Source: an uncultured Polycyclovorans sp. (GTDB lineage: Bacteria; Pseudomonadota; Gammaproteobacteria; Nevskiales; Nevskiaceae). From it: a stretch of DNA of 64,000 bases. Positions 16,550 to 24,566 of the stretch are shown piece after piece. Every line of letters starts with the position of its first letter. The stretch's first letter is position 1. Made by a program: the position numbers and the translations under genes. The stretch spans positions 156,086 to 220,085 of the forward strand of contig CAKZHZ010000019.1 in the NCBI GenBank assembly GCA_936928855.1, written 5' to 3'. Under the pieces are notes generated by a model, which saw only the letters and a list, made by a program, of their open reading frames with translations, had not been told where the DNA came from and searched no databases.

Positions 16550-17488
16550 ATGGGCAAGGTCATTGTTGGAGTGGACGTCTCGAAAGCCTGGTTGGATATC
16601 GCCCGAGCAGGCGATTCTGGAACGATCCGGCTGGAGAACACGGTGCCGGCGATTGAATCCTGGGTGGAGGAAACCGGAGAGCTGAATCTGGTGGCATTTG
16701 AGCCCACAGGGGGCTACGAGCGAGTGCTGCGACGTGTATTGGAAGCGCGGGGAATTCCCCTGGTTGTGGTTCACCCAAGCGAGTTCAGTGCGTACCGCCG
16801 GCGCCGCGGTCGCAAGGCCAAGACCGATGCCCTGGATGCCGAGCTGCTGGCAGCCTTTGCGGCCGAAGAACTGGATCGGCGGCCGCCGCGCATACCGATC
16901 GTCGCTGATGAGACGCTGTGCGCGCTCGTCGTACGTCGTCGCCAGTTGATCGCATTGCGGCACGCTGAGCGCTGTCGTCTGGACATGGCAGATGCCCCGG
17001 CCATACGCGCCAGTCATCAAACGGTGCTGGCCGCGCTGGAGGTCAGCCTGCTCAGCGTCGAGGCTCAGATCAGTCGTCACATGAGCGAGCAGCCGGACCT
17101 GGCCCAGGCCGCGACGCGATTGCAAACCATGATCGGTATTGGGCCAAAGACCGCGGCCACGCTATTGGCCGAGGTGCCTGAACTCGGGCAGCTTTCGGGC
17201 AAGCAGATCGCTGCCTTGGTCGGTCTGGCGCCGCAAACCCATAACAGCGGCAAGCGGATTGGCTATGCGCCAACTGGGTATGGGCGCCCTGGCGTACGGC
17301 AGAGCCTTTTCAATGCCGCCCGCAGCGCCATTCAGCACAATCCGGTGATGAAGCGTTTCTACGAACGCCTGGTGAACGACAACCGTCGCCCGGGCAAGGT
17401 CGCGCTGACCGCCGTCATGCGCAAGCTGCTGGTGACGCTCAATGCCATGCAACGGGAGCAGTGCCCTTGGAACCCGAGCTTGGCTTGA
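16550..17488 (+). CDS. IS110-family recombinase (transposase)
   Basis: A 312-residue DEDD recombinase. The RuvC-like N-terminal domain has Asp9 in VGVDVSK, Glu51 in EPTGGYE, and Asp93 and Asp96 in KTDALDAELL. A helical linker follows, then the C-terminal Tnp domain with 'GIGPKTAATLL' and the nucleophile candidate Ser232 in 'HNSGKRIGY'. All expected catalytic residues are present, so the enzyme may be active. The ATG at 16550 has GGAG 7 bp upstream; the frame extends to 16523. Family members recombine DNA through an RNA that recognises donor and target; the structured region directly upstream is the likely source of it. Confidence 0.93.
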   Translation: MGKVIVGVDVSKAWLDIARAGDSGTIRLENTVPAIESWVEETGELNLVAFEPTGGYERVLRRVLEARGIPLVVVHPSEFSAYRRRRGRKAKTDALDAELLAAFAAEELDRRPPRIPIVADETLCALVVRRRQLIALRHAERCRLDMADAPAIRASHQTVLAALEVSLLSVEAQISRHMSEQPDLAQAATRLQTMIGIGPKTAATLLAEVPELGQLSGKQIAALVGLAPQTHNSGKRIGYAPTGYGRPGVRQSLFNAARSAIQHNPVMKRFYERLVNDNRRPGKVALTAVMRKLLVTLNAMQREQCPWNPSLA

Positions 17489-18711
17489 CGTCGATCACGG
17501 TAGATCCAGTTGTCAGCTTCAATGTTCGACTTGCGGGCGTCTTCTTTCTGGAAGGCGATATCCGTCTTGCCGAAGGCCCAACGCCCCGCATGTGCAACCG
17601 ACCAGGTTTCACGGCGGGTGGTCTGCTCCCACAGGGTTCCGGGCGAACGGCCGGCCACCATGGCGTACATGTTGAAATATTCCTGACTGGTCTCGAGCAT
17701 GATGTCCTGGTTTGCGCTCGGATTGATCCAGATGCGACCTGTCAGGTTGCGATTGGTCCGTTGGGGCTGGCCGCGCGGGACCTGATCCTCTTCACGGTAC
17801 TGATGGCGGCCCGTGATTTGCAGACCGACCTTTTCACCGATGATCGGGCCATTGAGGAACAGGCTGCTGCCTCGGGCGTCGCCAAAACGGGATTCTTCCT
17901 GCGCGAGGTAGTCCGTGGTGATCTCGCCACCCCAGGTCTCGGCCGATTTCTTGGTGATGATGTTGATCACCCCGCCGAGTGCATCGGCACCGTAGAGGGT
18001 GGACATCGGTCCCCGAATGACCTCGACACGCTCGATCGCGGACGGGGGTGGGATGAAGCTCTGGCGCACATTGTTGTTGCCCTGGCGCGCGATGCCATTG
18101 AGGTTCTGGCGGCGGCCGTCGATGAGGATCAGCGTGTAGCCTGAAGGCATGCCGCGGAGGCTGATGTCGACATTGCGGCCTTCGCCATTGGTGAGGGAAG
18201 CCCCGGGAACGGTCCGGATGATATCGGTGACATCGGTGATCGGGCGGCGCTCAAGCTCCTCTCGGGTGACGATGGTGATGCTCGCGGGTGCGCGCAGCAC
18301 GCTTTGCTCAAAACCGGAGGCCGTCACCACCACCGGTGCCAGGCGCTCCCCCTCCGGGCTCGTGTCTGGCCCTGTCGCCGACGGGGTCTCGACGGCGACG
18401 ATGGTGACGACCGAGCCGTCGAAACGCGCAGTCAGGCCGCTGCCTGTCAACAGCGTTCGGAAGGCGTCGCCAACAGCCAGCTCGCCGTTGAGCGCCGGTG
18501 CCGTGCGACCTTCAACCAGGGTGGGGTCGAGAATGACCGTCAGCTCCGCTTGCTGGGCAAGTGCCAGCAGCGCCTGATCCAGCGGCTGAGCAGGAACGGT
18601 CAGCGCGGCAGTGCGTTCCTCGCTGGCGGCGAGTGCCAGGCCTGGCAGGGAAAGCGGGAGAACAGCGGCCAGCGCCAGCGGCGCCAATACATGCAACGGG
18701 CGGGAAAGCAT
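17489..18711 (-). pseudogene. TonB-dependent siderophore receptor with STN domain, truncated at the IS110 element
   Basis: About 405 residues of a FecA-type outer-membrane receptor. A signal peptide (ending near 'GLALAASEE') precedes an STN signalling domain ('LTVPAQPLDQALLALAQQAEL'), a TonB-box region ('APVVVTASGF'), the plug ('RGPMSTLYGADALGGVINIIT') and the first barrel strands. The frame then enters the recombinase gene, giving an unrelated tail to position 17359; the rest of the barrel is absent and is not found on the other side of the element, so a deletion accompanied or followed the insertion. A Fur-box-like site lies upstream. FecR and FecI genes follow upstream on the same strand. 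I placed the start by the signal peptide; 18777 is also in frame. It cannot form a transport channel. Confidence 0.85.
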
Positions 18712-18790
18712 GGGTGGAACGTCCCTTGATAGCGATCGGCAGTGATGTACTTCCAGAGACTGCGCAGGGGCGCTCATCCTGATATCGAAT

Positions 18791-18809
18791 GAGAATTATT
18801 TTTATTATC
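18791..18809 (-). promoter_or_regulatory. Fur-box-like site upstream of the truncated receptor
   Basis: On the minus strand the 19-mer GATAATAAAAATAATTCTC matches the classical Fur consensus GATAATGATAATCATTATC at 15 of 19 positions. It lies 80-100 bp upstream of the chosen receptor start and 14 bp upstream of the alternative one, as expected for iron-repressed control. Confidence 0.7.
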
Positions 18810-18846
18810 GATTGATTTTGCGATGATTTCCCTTGCGCCGAACGCT

Positions 18847-19809
18847 TCAGCGAGGGGCGATATGCAGACCGTCGGACAGGGTGTAGACCCGTACGGGCAG
18901 GGCGGAGGCAAGCGCTGTCAGGCTGCGCCGGCTGTCGACCAGCTGGACCGATAGCGTGACGGCCAATGATGCGACCGCCGGATCCAGGTGAATCCGATCA
19001 TCCGCAAGATGACGAGACAGCACCCGCACCACGTCGTCCAACGGGGTGTCCACAAACTGCACGCGGCCGTCGCGCCAGTCCGCGACGCGCTCGACCGGTA
19101 CGCTATCGACAATGGCCTGACCACGGGGCGACAGCGTCAATCGGTCGCCCGCTGCCAGGGCATGGGTTCCGCCGGTATGGGTAACGTGTACCTGACCGCG
19201 CGCCACCATCACGCGCAGCCCCCGGGGTCCTGTTTCGACCTCGAAGGCGGTGCCCAGGACCCGCACCGTGCCCTGCGGCGTCTCCACCTCGAACGCGCGT
19301 GCCGCGTCGTGGGCAACATCGAAGTACACGCTGCCCCGGTGCATCTGCACGGCGCGACGACGGGTGTCGAAGCGGATGTCGAGTGCACTGCGCCGATCGA
19401 CCGCCAGCTCGCTGCCATCCTCCAGAGGGAGCCGGGCAATGGCGGCGTGGCGACTGTCAATTTGCCAGTCGGTTGTCGGGGGATCCCACTGAAGCCCGAT
19501 CACGCCGGCGAGGGCGGCCACGGCGAGGCAGGCGGCCAGTGCCCAATATTGACGTCTGCGCGGACGCAGCGCCGGGGACGGAGGCGGCAGATAGCGATGG
19601 GCCAGCGGGCTCAGCGTCTGCCAGTCTTTGACGCAGCGCTGATAGGCGGCGACCCGCTGGGTATCAGCCGATTGCCAGCGCCTGAATGCCCGCTCGACCC
19701 GGGCGCGGTCGGCGGCCGAGCGCCGAGGGGCGCGCCGAGCCATGAACCAGCGCAAGGCCTGGTCATCCAGGGGCCGGTGTCGGCATGTCGGGGCTTTCGT
19801 GGCGTCCAT
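18847..19809 (-). CDS. FecR-family anti-sigma/signal transducer
   Basis: A 320-residue inner-membrane regulator that receives a signal from the STN domain of a TonB-dependent receptor and controls a FecI sigma factor. The N-terminal cytoplasmic part has the DUF4880 pattern with 'ALRWFMARR' and 'ERAFRRWQSAD'. One transmembrane segment lies at about residues 88-107. The periplasmic FecR domain follows ('ARLPLEDGSELAVDRRSALDI', 'TPQGTVRVLGTAFEVE'), then a C-terminal STN-like region. It lies 29 bp after fecI and 135 bp before the receptor fragment. It is intact, although its receptor is not, so signalling through this set is probably lost or altered. Confidence 0.88.
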   Translation of the reverse strand: MDATKAPTCRHRPLDDQALRWFMARRAPRRSAADRARVERAFRRWQSADTQRVAAYQRCVKDWQTLSPLAHRYLPPPSPALRPRRRQYWALAACLAVAALAGVIGLQWDPPTTDWQIDSRHAAIARLPLEDGSELAVDRRSALDIRFDTRRRAVQMHRGSVYFDVAHDAARAFEVETPQGTVRVLGTAFEVETGPRGLRVMVARGQVHVTHTGGTHALAAGDRLTLSPRGQAIVDSVPVERVADWRDGRVQFVDTPLDDVVRVLSRHLADDRIHLDPAVASLAVTLSVQLVDSRRSLTALASALPVRVYTLSDGLHIAPR

Positions 19810-19838
19810 GGCTACGATGGCGGATGGGCGGGTCGTGG

Positions 19839-20342
19839 CTAGCCGTCGTCTCGCAGGGTATCCCTGCAGTCGCGCATGGCGCGAATGACGTGGCGTTCGA
19901 CCATGTTCCGCGAGATGCCGAGGCGGCGTGCGATCTCACCCTGGTCGATGCCGTGAAAGCGGTACAGAACGAAGACTTCCCGGCACCGTGGAGGGAGCTG
20001 GTCGATCCGTCGCATGACGTCGCGCAGCTTCTGTTCGTCGAGGCAGGCCCGTTCGGGACTGCGGTCATCCGCGACGGTGGTCTCGTCCACCGCCAGCAGA
20101 CGCAGCGCCGCCTGTTCACGCCCCGACCGTGTGCGCAGCGTCCGTGCGATGTTCAGGGCGGCTTGATAGAGGTAGCCACCGGGGTTTTCGACGTCGGCGC
20201 GATCAGGTTTGGCGAACCATCGCAGATAGGCTTCCTGGACGGCATCAGCTGCCGCAGCCTCACAGCCGGTCTCCCGCTGCACCAGGGCGCGCAGGCGGTG
20301 CCAGTGTCCGGGCAGGTCGGCGTCGGGGGCGTCGGGGCTCAC
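19839..20342 (-). CDS. FecI-type ECF RNA polymerase sigma factor
   Basis: A 167-residue extracytoplasmic-function sigma factor. Region 2 spans about residues 20-80 ('AVQEAYLRWFAKPD'), and region 4 with a helix-turn-helix spans about 110-160 ('LPPRCREVFVLYRFHGIDQGEIARRLGISRNMVERHVIRA'). FecI proteins direct transcription of the adjacent siderophore-receptor gene after a FecR signal. The start is a GTG with no clear ribosome binding site. A Fur-box-like sequence lies just upstream, so expression should rise under iron limitation. It heads the minus-strand order fecI-fecR-receptor. Confidence 0.88.
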   Translation of the reverse strand: MSPDAPDADLPGHWHRLRALVQRETGCEAAAADAVQEAYLRWFAKPDRADVENPGGYLYQAALNIARTLRTRSGREQAALRLLAVDETTVADDRSPERACLDEQKLRDVMRRIDQLPPRCREVFVLYRFHGIDQGEIARRLGISRNMVERHVIRAMRDCRDTLRDDG

Positions 20343-20646
20343 GTGGTGGCGGCGGGAAGCAAGCAGACGATAATAATAATTGATTGCAGTAAGGCCTCAC
20401 AATCCCGCGTCGATGCCCGGCAGCGTGCGCGGTCGGTGCCGGCGTCATGGCGCGCGTGAGGCGACAGACGGTAGCCCCTGGGTGCGCGAAGGTGATCCCG
20501 CCGCACGCTGGCTGGGGCAGACTGTCGCCCGTTCATTGTCAGATTCTCGTCGCGGACGCTTGCGTCGGCGGTGGCAGGCCAGGGAGGCAGACAGGTGGCA
20601 TGGGAAGCAGGGCAGACTGGCGGCGGGTTGCGGGAGCGGGCGTGGC
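20343..20646. other. Intergenic region between fecI and an unrecognised gene
   Basis: A 304-bp region without a supported gene. It holds the Fur-box-like site at 20369-20387 in an AT-rich patch that is probably the fecI promoter. The remaining ~250 bp are GC-rich; I see no hairpin, repeat or recognisable promoter for the plus-strand gene at 20647. Confidence 0.6.
20369..20387 (-). promoter_or_regulatory. Fur-box-like site upstream of fecI
   Basis: GATAATAATAATTGATTGC (plus strand) matches the 19-bp Fur consensus at 13 of 19 positions; the consensus is palindromic, so the score is the same on the other strand. It lies 27-45 bp before the fecI start codon, in the only AT-rich stretch of this region. 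Confidence 0.6.
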
Positions 20647-21012
20647 ATGAGCGCCGGTGACAGGCGATATCCACCGGGCGCCCCCTCTGCCGGATTCAGC
20701 CGCGGGTGGGAGAAGCTTCACCTCGCGGTGCAGGTGCTGACCGGCACCGCGGCGCCACGCGAGCGCCTGATCGAGGCACTGATCGGCCATCTGGTGCACC
20801 TCGATCCTGCCGATGACCTGCCGTATGAGCTGCGTGAGGAGTTCAGCGATTTCGTTCGCGCCATGACGACGCCGCTCGCCGGCGCCGAAGGGCAGGCAGC
20901 AACTGTGCCCCTGCGGGTCTCGGCGCTGGACGCGATCGCGGTGCAACGCGCCTACGATCGCATCCTCGACTACTACGACACGGTTTGCCGCTACATGCCG
21001 CGGCATTGGTGA
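20647..21012 (+). CDS. Hypothetical protein, unrecognised helical family
   Basis: A predicted 121-residue soluble protein. After a disordered N-terminus of about 15 residues it is largely helical ('WEKLHLAVQVLTGTAAPRE', 'LREEFSDFVRAMTTPLAG') and ends in a Tyr/Arg-rich helix 'RAYDRILDYYDTVCRYMPRHW'. I do not recognise the family. The frame is open further upstream, but the composition there is not protein-like; I chose the ATG at 20647. It precedes the GFA-like gene by 54 bp on the same strand, so the two may be co-transcribed. No signal peptide or membrane segment is apparent. Confidence 0.6.
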   Translation: MSAGDRRYPPGAPSAGFSRGWEKLHLAVQVLTGTAAPRERLIEALIGHLVHLDPADDLPYELREEFSDFVRAMTTPLAGAEGQAATVPLRVSALDAIAVQRAYDRILDYYDTVCRYMPRHW

Positions 21013-21066
21013 GCCGGTGGGGTGATTCGGCATACTCGGTGCCCAACCGAGCGACCCGGAGCGCCG

Positions 21067-21555
21067 ATGACCCTGTCCTCTTCCTCATTGTCCGCCGACG
21101 CGGGGTTGGTTTGCGGGTGCCCGTGCGGAGCAGTCGAGTACACCATCCATGGCGCGCCGCTGTTGCGTGGCTATTGCCACTGCACCATCTGCCAGTCGTT
21201 CAACCAGGCACCCTTTGCCGACATCACAGTGTTCCATGCCGACGATGTCGCCTTGCCGGACGAGGCTTCCGTCGACTATCGAACCTTCCGCCCGCCACCG
21301 GCGGTGCAGCGTGGTGTCTGCCGGGCGTGTGGCAAACCGGCTGTGGAGTACATCAAGCTGCCACTGATGCCGAAGCTGATCGTGGTGCCCAGCCTCAACA
21401 TCCGGCAGCTGGAGCGCATTCCCGCGCCCGCCTTGCATGTCTTCTACCACCGCCGGCAGGCCGATGTCGCCGACGCCTTGCCGAAGTACCAGGGGTATCT
21501 GGCGAGCCAGACCGCCTTTCTGGGCCGCATTGCCTTGCGACTGCGTCGGCGCTGA
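21067..21555 (+). CDS. GFA family zinc-binding protein
   Basis: A 162-residue protein of the GFA/CENP-V family (glutathione-dependent formaldehyde-activating enzyme-like). Zinc-binding cysteines are visible in 'CGCPCGAVEY' near residue 16, 'CHCTICQ' near residue 40 and 'CRACGKP' near residue 85. The fold is a beta-tent coordinating two zinc ions; most members have no proven substrate, so formaldehyde activation should not be assumed. The start ATG has GGAG 5 bp upstream. It converges on the hypothetical gene at 21563 with a 7-bp gap. Confidence 0.85.
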   Translation: MTLSSSSLSADAGLVCGCPCGAVEYTIHGAPLLRGYCHCTICQSFNQAPFADITVFHADDVALPDEASVDYRTFRPPPAVQRGVCRACGKPAVEYIKLPLMPKLIVVPSLNIRQLERIPAPALHVFYHRRQADVADALPKYQGYLASQTAFLGRIALRLRRR

Positions 21556-21562
21556 CCGAAGG

Positions 21563-22168
21563 TCAGTTTCGCGCCTCCATGGCGGCGCCCGCCAGCTTGA
21601 GGACATCGATTGTTGCCAGGGCCTGCAGTTCGGGACGGGCCAGTTGTGCGTTGACCTCCCGCACGATGCTTTCGCGCACCGCCAGTACCAGGGGGTTGAG
21701 GCGGTCAAGCAGGGCCGTCGGCAGCGCCCTCAGCTCGGACGGCATCGCCGCGTTCACCCGGATCGACTTGCCGGTTACCCGATGCGGCAACAGGCGGATG
21801 ATCAAGGGGGCGAAAGTCTGCACATCGACGTCGACGCGGATTTCCACCTCCATGGGTGCGCGCGCGGATATGCCCATCAGGCGCAGTGTCAGGGCCAGCA
21901 GGCCCGTCAGTTTCAGCGTGAACCCGACTTCGGCGGCGTCCTGCTGGCGATGATCGATGAACAGGTCGCGCGGCTGGAACTGGTAGTCCGCCACCAGCAG
22001 ATCCTTGGGCAGGGCTGCGGTGGAGCCCTCAACGGTGGCTTTCAGTGCATCCTCGATCTCGCCACGCAGACGCGGCACGGTTACCAGGTAGCGGATGAAG
22101 TTTTCGCCAAAAGTCTGATAGCTGATGCGTTCAGTGTCAGCGGCGGCGTCGGATGATGGTTCGCTCAT
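21563..22168 (-). CDS. Hypothetical protein, unrecognised
   Basis: A predicted 201-residue soluble protein. It starts with an acidic low-complexity stretch ('SEPSSDAAADTER'), then 'YQTFGENFIRYLVTVPRLRGEIEDALKATV', a beta-rich centre ('MEVEIRVDVDVQTFAPLIIRLLPHRVTGKSIRV') and a helical C-terminus. I do not recognise the family. It lies 31 bp downstream of the FAD-dependent dehydrogenase gene on the same strand, so they are probably one transcript. An upstream in-frame start exists at 22255 inside the neighbouring gene; I chose the ATG at 22168. Possibly a lipid- or membrane-associated factor, but that is a guess. Confidence 0.65.
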   Translation of the reverse strand: MSEPSSDAAADTERISYQTFGENFIRYLVTVPRLRGEIEDALKATVEGSTAALPKDLLVADYQFQPRDLFIDHRQQDAAEVGFTLKLTGLLALTLRLMGISARAPMEVEIRVDVDVQTFAPLIIRLLPHRVTGKSIRVNAAMPSELRALPTALLDRLNPLVLAVRESIVREVNAQLARPELQALATIDVLKLAGAAMEARN

Positions 22169-22199
22169 GGTCCTATCATCCGGGGGGCGACCGGGTATC

Positions 22200-23831
22200 T
22201 CAAGCCGCCTCCGGCAGTCCCCCCTGCATCGCCACCGCGACGGCTTCCGCCACACGGATGCCGTCGATTGCCGCCGAGAGAATGCCGCCTGCGTAGCCCG
22301 CGCCTTCGCCTGCAGGGTAGAGCCCAGGCGTGTTCAGGCTTTGATAGCCGGCGTCACGACGGATGCGCAACGGGGAGGAGGTGCGGGTCTCGACCGCCGT
22401 GAGCATGGCGTCATCCATGGCGAAGCCACGGATCTGCCGGTCGAACACGGGCAGGGCTTCCCGAAGGGCGGAGATGGCGTAGCCGGGGAGGGCATCGCCG
22501 AGGTCGCACAGATTCACGCCCGGCGTGTAGCTGGGCTGCACCGCGCCCAGTGAGGTCGTGGCGCGTCCAGCGAGGAAATCGCCGACCCGTTGAGCAGGTG
22601 CATGGTAGTTGCGTCCGCCCAGGTCAAAGGCCCGTGACTCCAGCATTTCCTGGAAGGCGATGCCCGCCAGCGGGCCGGCGTCCGCACCGCCCGGGAAGTC
22701 CGTCGGTGCGACGCCCACGACGATACCCGCGTTGGCGTTGCGCTCGTTGCGTGAGTACTGACTCATGCCATTGGTGACGACTCGGTCGGGTTCCGAAGTG
22801 GCGGCCACCACGGTGCCGCCGGGGCACATGCAGAAGCTGTACACCGAGCGGGCATTGCTGGCGTGGTGAACCAGCTTGTAGTCCGCGGCGCCCAGCAGGG
22901 GATGCCCGGCATAGGCGCCCAGGCGGGCGCGGTCGATGATCGACTGGGGGTGCTCGATGCGAAAACCCACCGAGAAGGGCTTGGCCTCCATGAAGACACC
23001 CAGTCGGTGCAGCATGCGGAAGGTGTCGCGCGCACTGTGGCCGACACTGAGGACAACATGCTCGCTATGCAGCTGGCGGCCGTCGGCGAGGCCGACGCCC
23101 CGGACTGCACCGTTGTCGATCAGCAGGTCGACGACCTGCTGATCGAAGCGGACTTCGCCGCCCAGTGATTCGATGGTTTCACGAATACGGGTCACGACCC
23201 CCGTGAGGCGGAACGTCCCGACATGCGGCTTGCTGACGTAGAGGATCTCCTCGGGCGCGCCGGCAGCCACCAGTTCCTGCAGCACCTTGCGGCCATAGAA
23301 GCGGGGATCCTTCACCTGACTGTACAGTTTGCCGTCGCTGAACAGGCCCGCACCGCCCTCGCCGAACTGGACGTTCGAGCCCGGATTGAGCGTGCCGCGA
23401 CGCCACAGTCCCCAGGTGTCCTGGGTACGCTCACGGACCGGCTTGCCGCGTTCCAGTACAAGGGGTCGGAACCCCATCTGCGCCAACAACAGCGCGGCAA
23501 AGATTCCGCAGGGACCGAACCCCACCACCACCGGTCGCGCCGTGTTGCCAGCCGGAGCCTGCGCCACCGGGTGGTACCGGGTATCGGGTGTTGCGCCGAT
23601 CTGGCGGTCGCCGGCGTGGCGAGCCTGTACCGTGATTTCGTCGCGGAGCTCGCAGTCCACCGTGTAGACGAATCGCAGGCCATCGTGCTTGCGCCGGGCG
23701 TCGTAGCCGCGACGGAAGATGTGGAGTGCCAGCAGGTCGTGTTCGGGTATCGCGAGCCGCTGAAGTACGGCCTGGCGCAGCGCGTCCTCGGGATGCTCGA
23801 TCGGGAGTGAGAGTTCGGTGATTCGGAGCAT
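22200..23831 (-). CDS. NAD(P)/FAD-dependent oxidoreductase (COG2509-like)
   Basis: A 543-residue uncharacterised FAD-dependent dehydrogenase. An N-terminal ~90-residue domain ('LRITELSLPIEHPEDALRQAV') precedes the FAD-binding fold: 'VVVGFGPCGIFAALLLAQMG' at about residues 100-120, 'LERGKPVRER', and the motif 'NVQFGEGGAGLFSDGKL'. Near the C-terminus 'GLYPAGEGAGYAGGILSAA' contacts the flavin. The length agrees with the family. The reading frame continues some 800 bp upstream, but that extension is not protein-like and the conserved N-terminus begins at the ATG at 23831. It is followed by the 201-residue hypothetical gene and is divergent from the MAPEG gene. Confidence 0.88.
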   Translation of the reverse strand: MLRITELSLPIEHPEDALRQAVLQRLAIPEHDLLALHIFRRGYDARRKHDGLRFVYTVDCELRDEITVQARHAGDRQIGATPDTRYHPVAQAPAGNTARPVVVGFGPCGIFAALLLAQMGFRPLVLERGKPVRERTQDTWGLWRRGTLNPGSNVQFGEGGAGLFSDGKLYSQVKDPRFYGRKVLQELVAAGAPEEILYVSKPHVGTFRLTGVVTRIRETIESLGGEVRFDQQVVDLLIDNGAVRGVGLADGRQLHSEHVVLSVGHSARDTFRMLHRLGVFMEAKPFSVGFRIEHPQSIIDRARLGAYAGHPLLGAADYKLVHHASNARSVYSFCMCPGGTVVAATSEPDRVVTNGMSQYSRNERNANAGIVVGVAPTDFPGGADAGPLAGIAFQEMLESRAFDLGGRNYHAPAQRVGDFLAGRATTSLGAVQPSYTPGVNLCDLGDALPGYAISALREALPVFDRQIRGFAMDDAMLTAVETRTSSPLRIRRDAGYQSLNTPGLYPAGEGAGYAGGILSAAIDGIRVAEAVAVAMQGGLPEAA

Positions 23832-23942
23832 CGGCAAAGACCGTTCTGACAGGTCCGCATTCTCCCATGTTCGCGTCCCCCGTCGCGCGGAACAGGGTGC
23901 ATCGGCTACGCTCCGGATTGGACTGGAGTGGAGCAGAGAACG

Positions 23943-24347
23943 ATGACGATTCCCTTGTGGTGCCTGGTGATGGTGGCGCTGATGCCGTTTGGTCTCGCCG
24001 GCATGGGAGGGGCCTATCGTCGTCGCCAGTTCGGTGTGATGGACAATCAGCACCCGCGTTTGCAGGCGGCCAAGCTCGAGGGCGCCGGCGCGCGGGTCTG
24101 GGCTGCGCAGCAGAATGCGTGGGAAGCCCTGATCTTCTTTACCGCCGTGGTGTTCGTGGCCCACAGTGCGGGCGCCGATGCCGAGCGTTCCGCCATCGCT
24201 GCGATGGTTTTCGTGCTCACCCGTCTGGCGCATGCGGCGTTCTACATCGCCAACATGGCTGTACTGCGCTCGGCGGTGTTCGTGATCGGGCTGCTCAGTG
24301 GTCTCTACATGATCGGACTGGCCGCCGCGGTCGGGGGCGCTCCCTAG
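23943..24347 (+). CDS. MAPEG family membrane protein
   Basis: A 134-residue integral membrane protein with four predicted helices (about residues 4-24, 55-75, 79-100 and 107-129). The MAPEG signature region 'DNQHPRLQAAKLEGAGARVWAAQQNAWEAL' is present between helices 1 and 2, with the Asn and Glu residues that contact glutathione in eukaryotic members. Bacterial MAPEG proteins are mostly of unknown function; some resemble microsomal glutathione S-transferases. It lies 111 bp from the divergent FAD-dependent enzyme, so the two may share a promoter region. Confidence 0.88.
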   Translation: MTIPLWCLVMVALMPFGLAGMGGAYRRRQFGVMDNQHPRLQAAKLEGAGARVWAAQQNAWEALIFFTAVVFVAHSAGADAERSAIAAMVFVLTRLAHAAFYIANMAVLRSAVFVIGLLSGLYMIGLAAAVGGAP

Positions 24348-24566
24348 TGTGGTGTTCCGCCCCGCACTTCGGCCAATAGAGCCCGCTGCTGAGCTCAAAC
24401 CAACCCCCAACCTGCCTCGAAACGACGTTGCCTCGCCCGGCGGGTTTCTGCCGCTCTGGGCCTGTTGACACGACAGCGACAGCGGCAGTGTTTCCAGGCC
24501 CCGGACGGCTGCCGTGATTCGGCCGAGCCGGCCGGTTCCGGTTTGGCTTGGTAGACTCGCGCCACC
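24348..24566. other. Intergenic region before the SH3-domain gene
   Basis: A 219-bp GC-rich non-coding stretch. It contains a TTGACA hexamer at about 24465 and a TAGACT hexamer at about 24550, but they are too far apart to form one promoter. I see no terminator-like hairpin, repeat or small gene. Confidence 0.4.

Larger units (their letters stand above)
16370..17500 (+). mobile_element. IS110-family insertion element (approximate ends)
   Basis: The element comprises a structured 5' non-coding region and one recombinase gene. IS110 elements lack conventional terminal inverted repeats, so the ends cannot be fixed by eye. The right end must lie close to 17470-17500, where the reading frame of the interrupted TonB-dependent receptor on the minus strand runs into the recombinase gene. 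The left end is placed after the palindromic repeats and is less certain. Confidence 0.65.

Noticed and set aside
17359..17488. The last 43 codons of the receptor frame as true receptor sequence
   Set aside because: They lie within the IS110 recombinase gene on the opposite strand and show no barrel pattern.
21067..21555. Naming the GFA-family gene a formaldehyde-activating enzyme
   Set aside because: The family is mostly without proven function and no formaldehyde oxidation genes are nearby.
24465..24555. Sigma-70 promoter ahead of the SH3-domain gene from TTGACA and TAGACT
   Set aside because: The two hexamers are about 80 bp apart and neither has a convincing partner at 16-18 bp.
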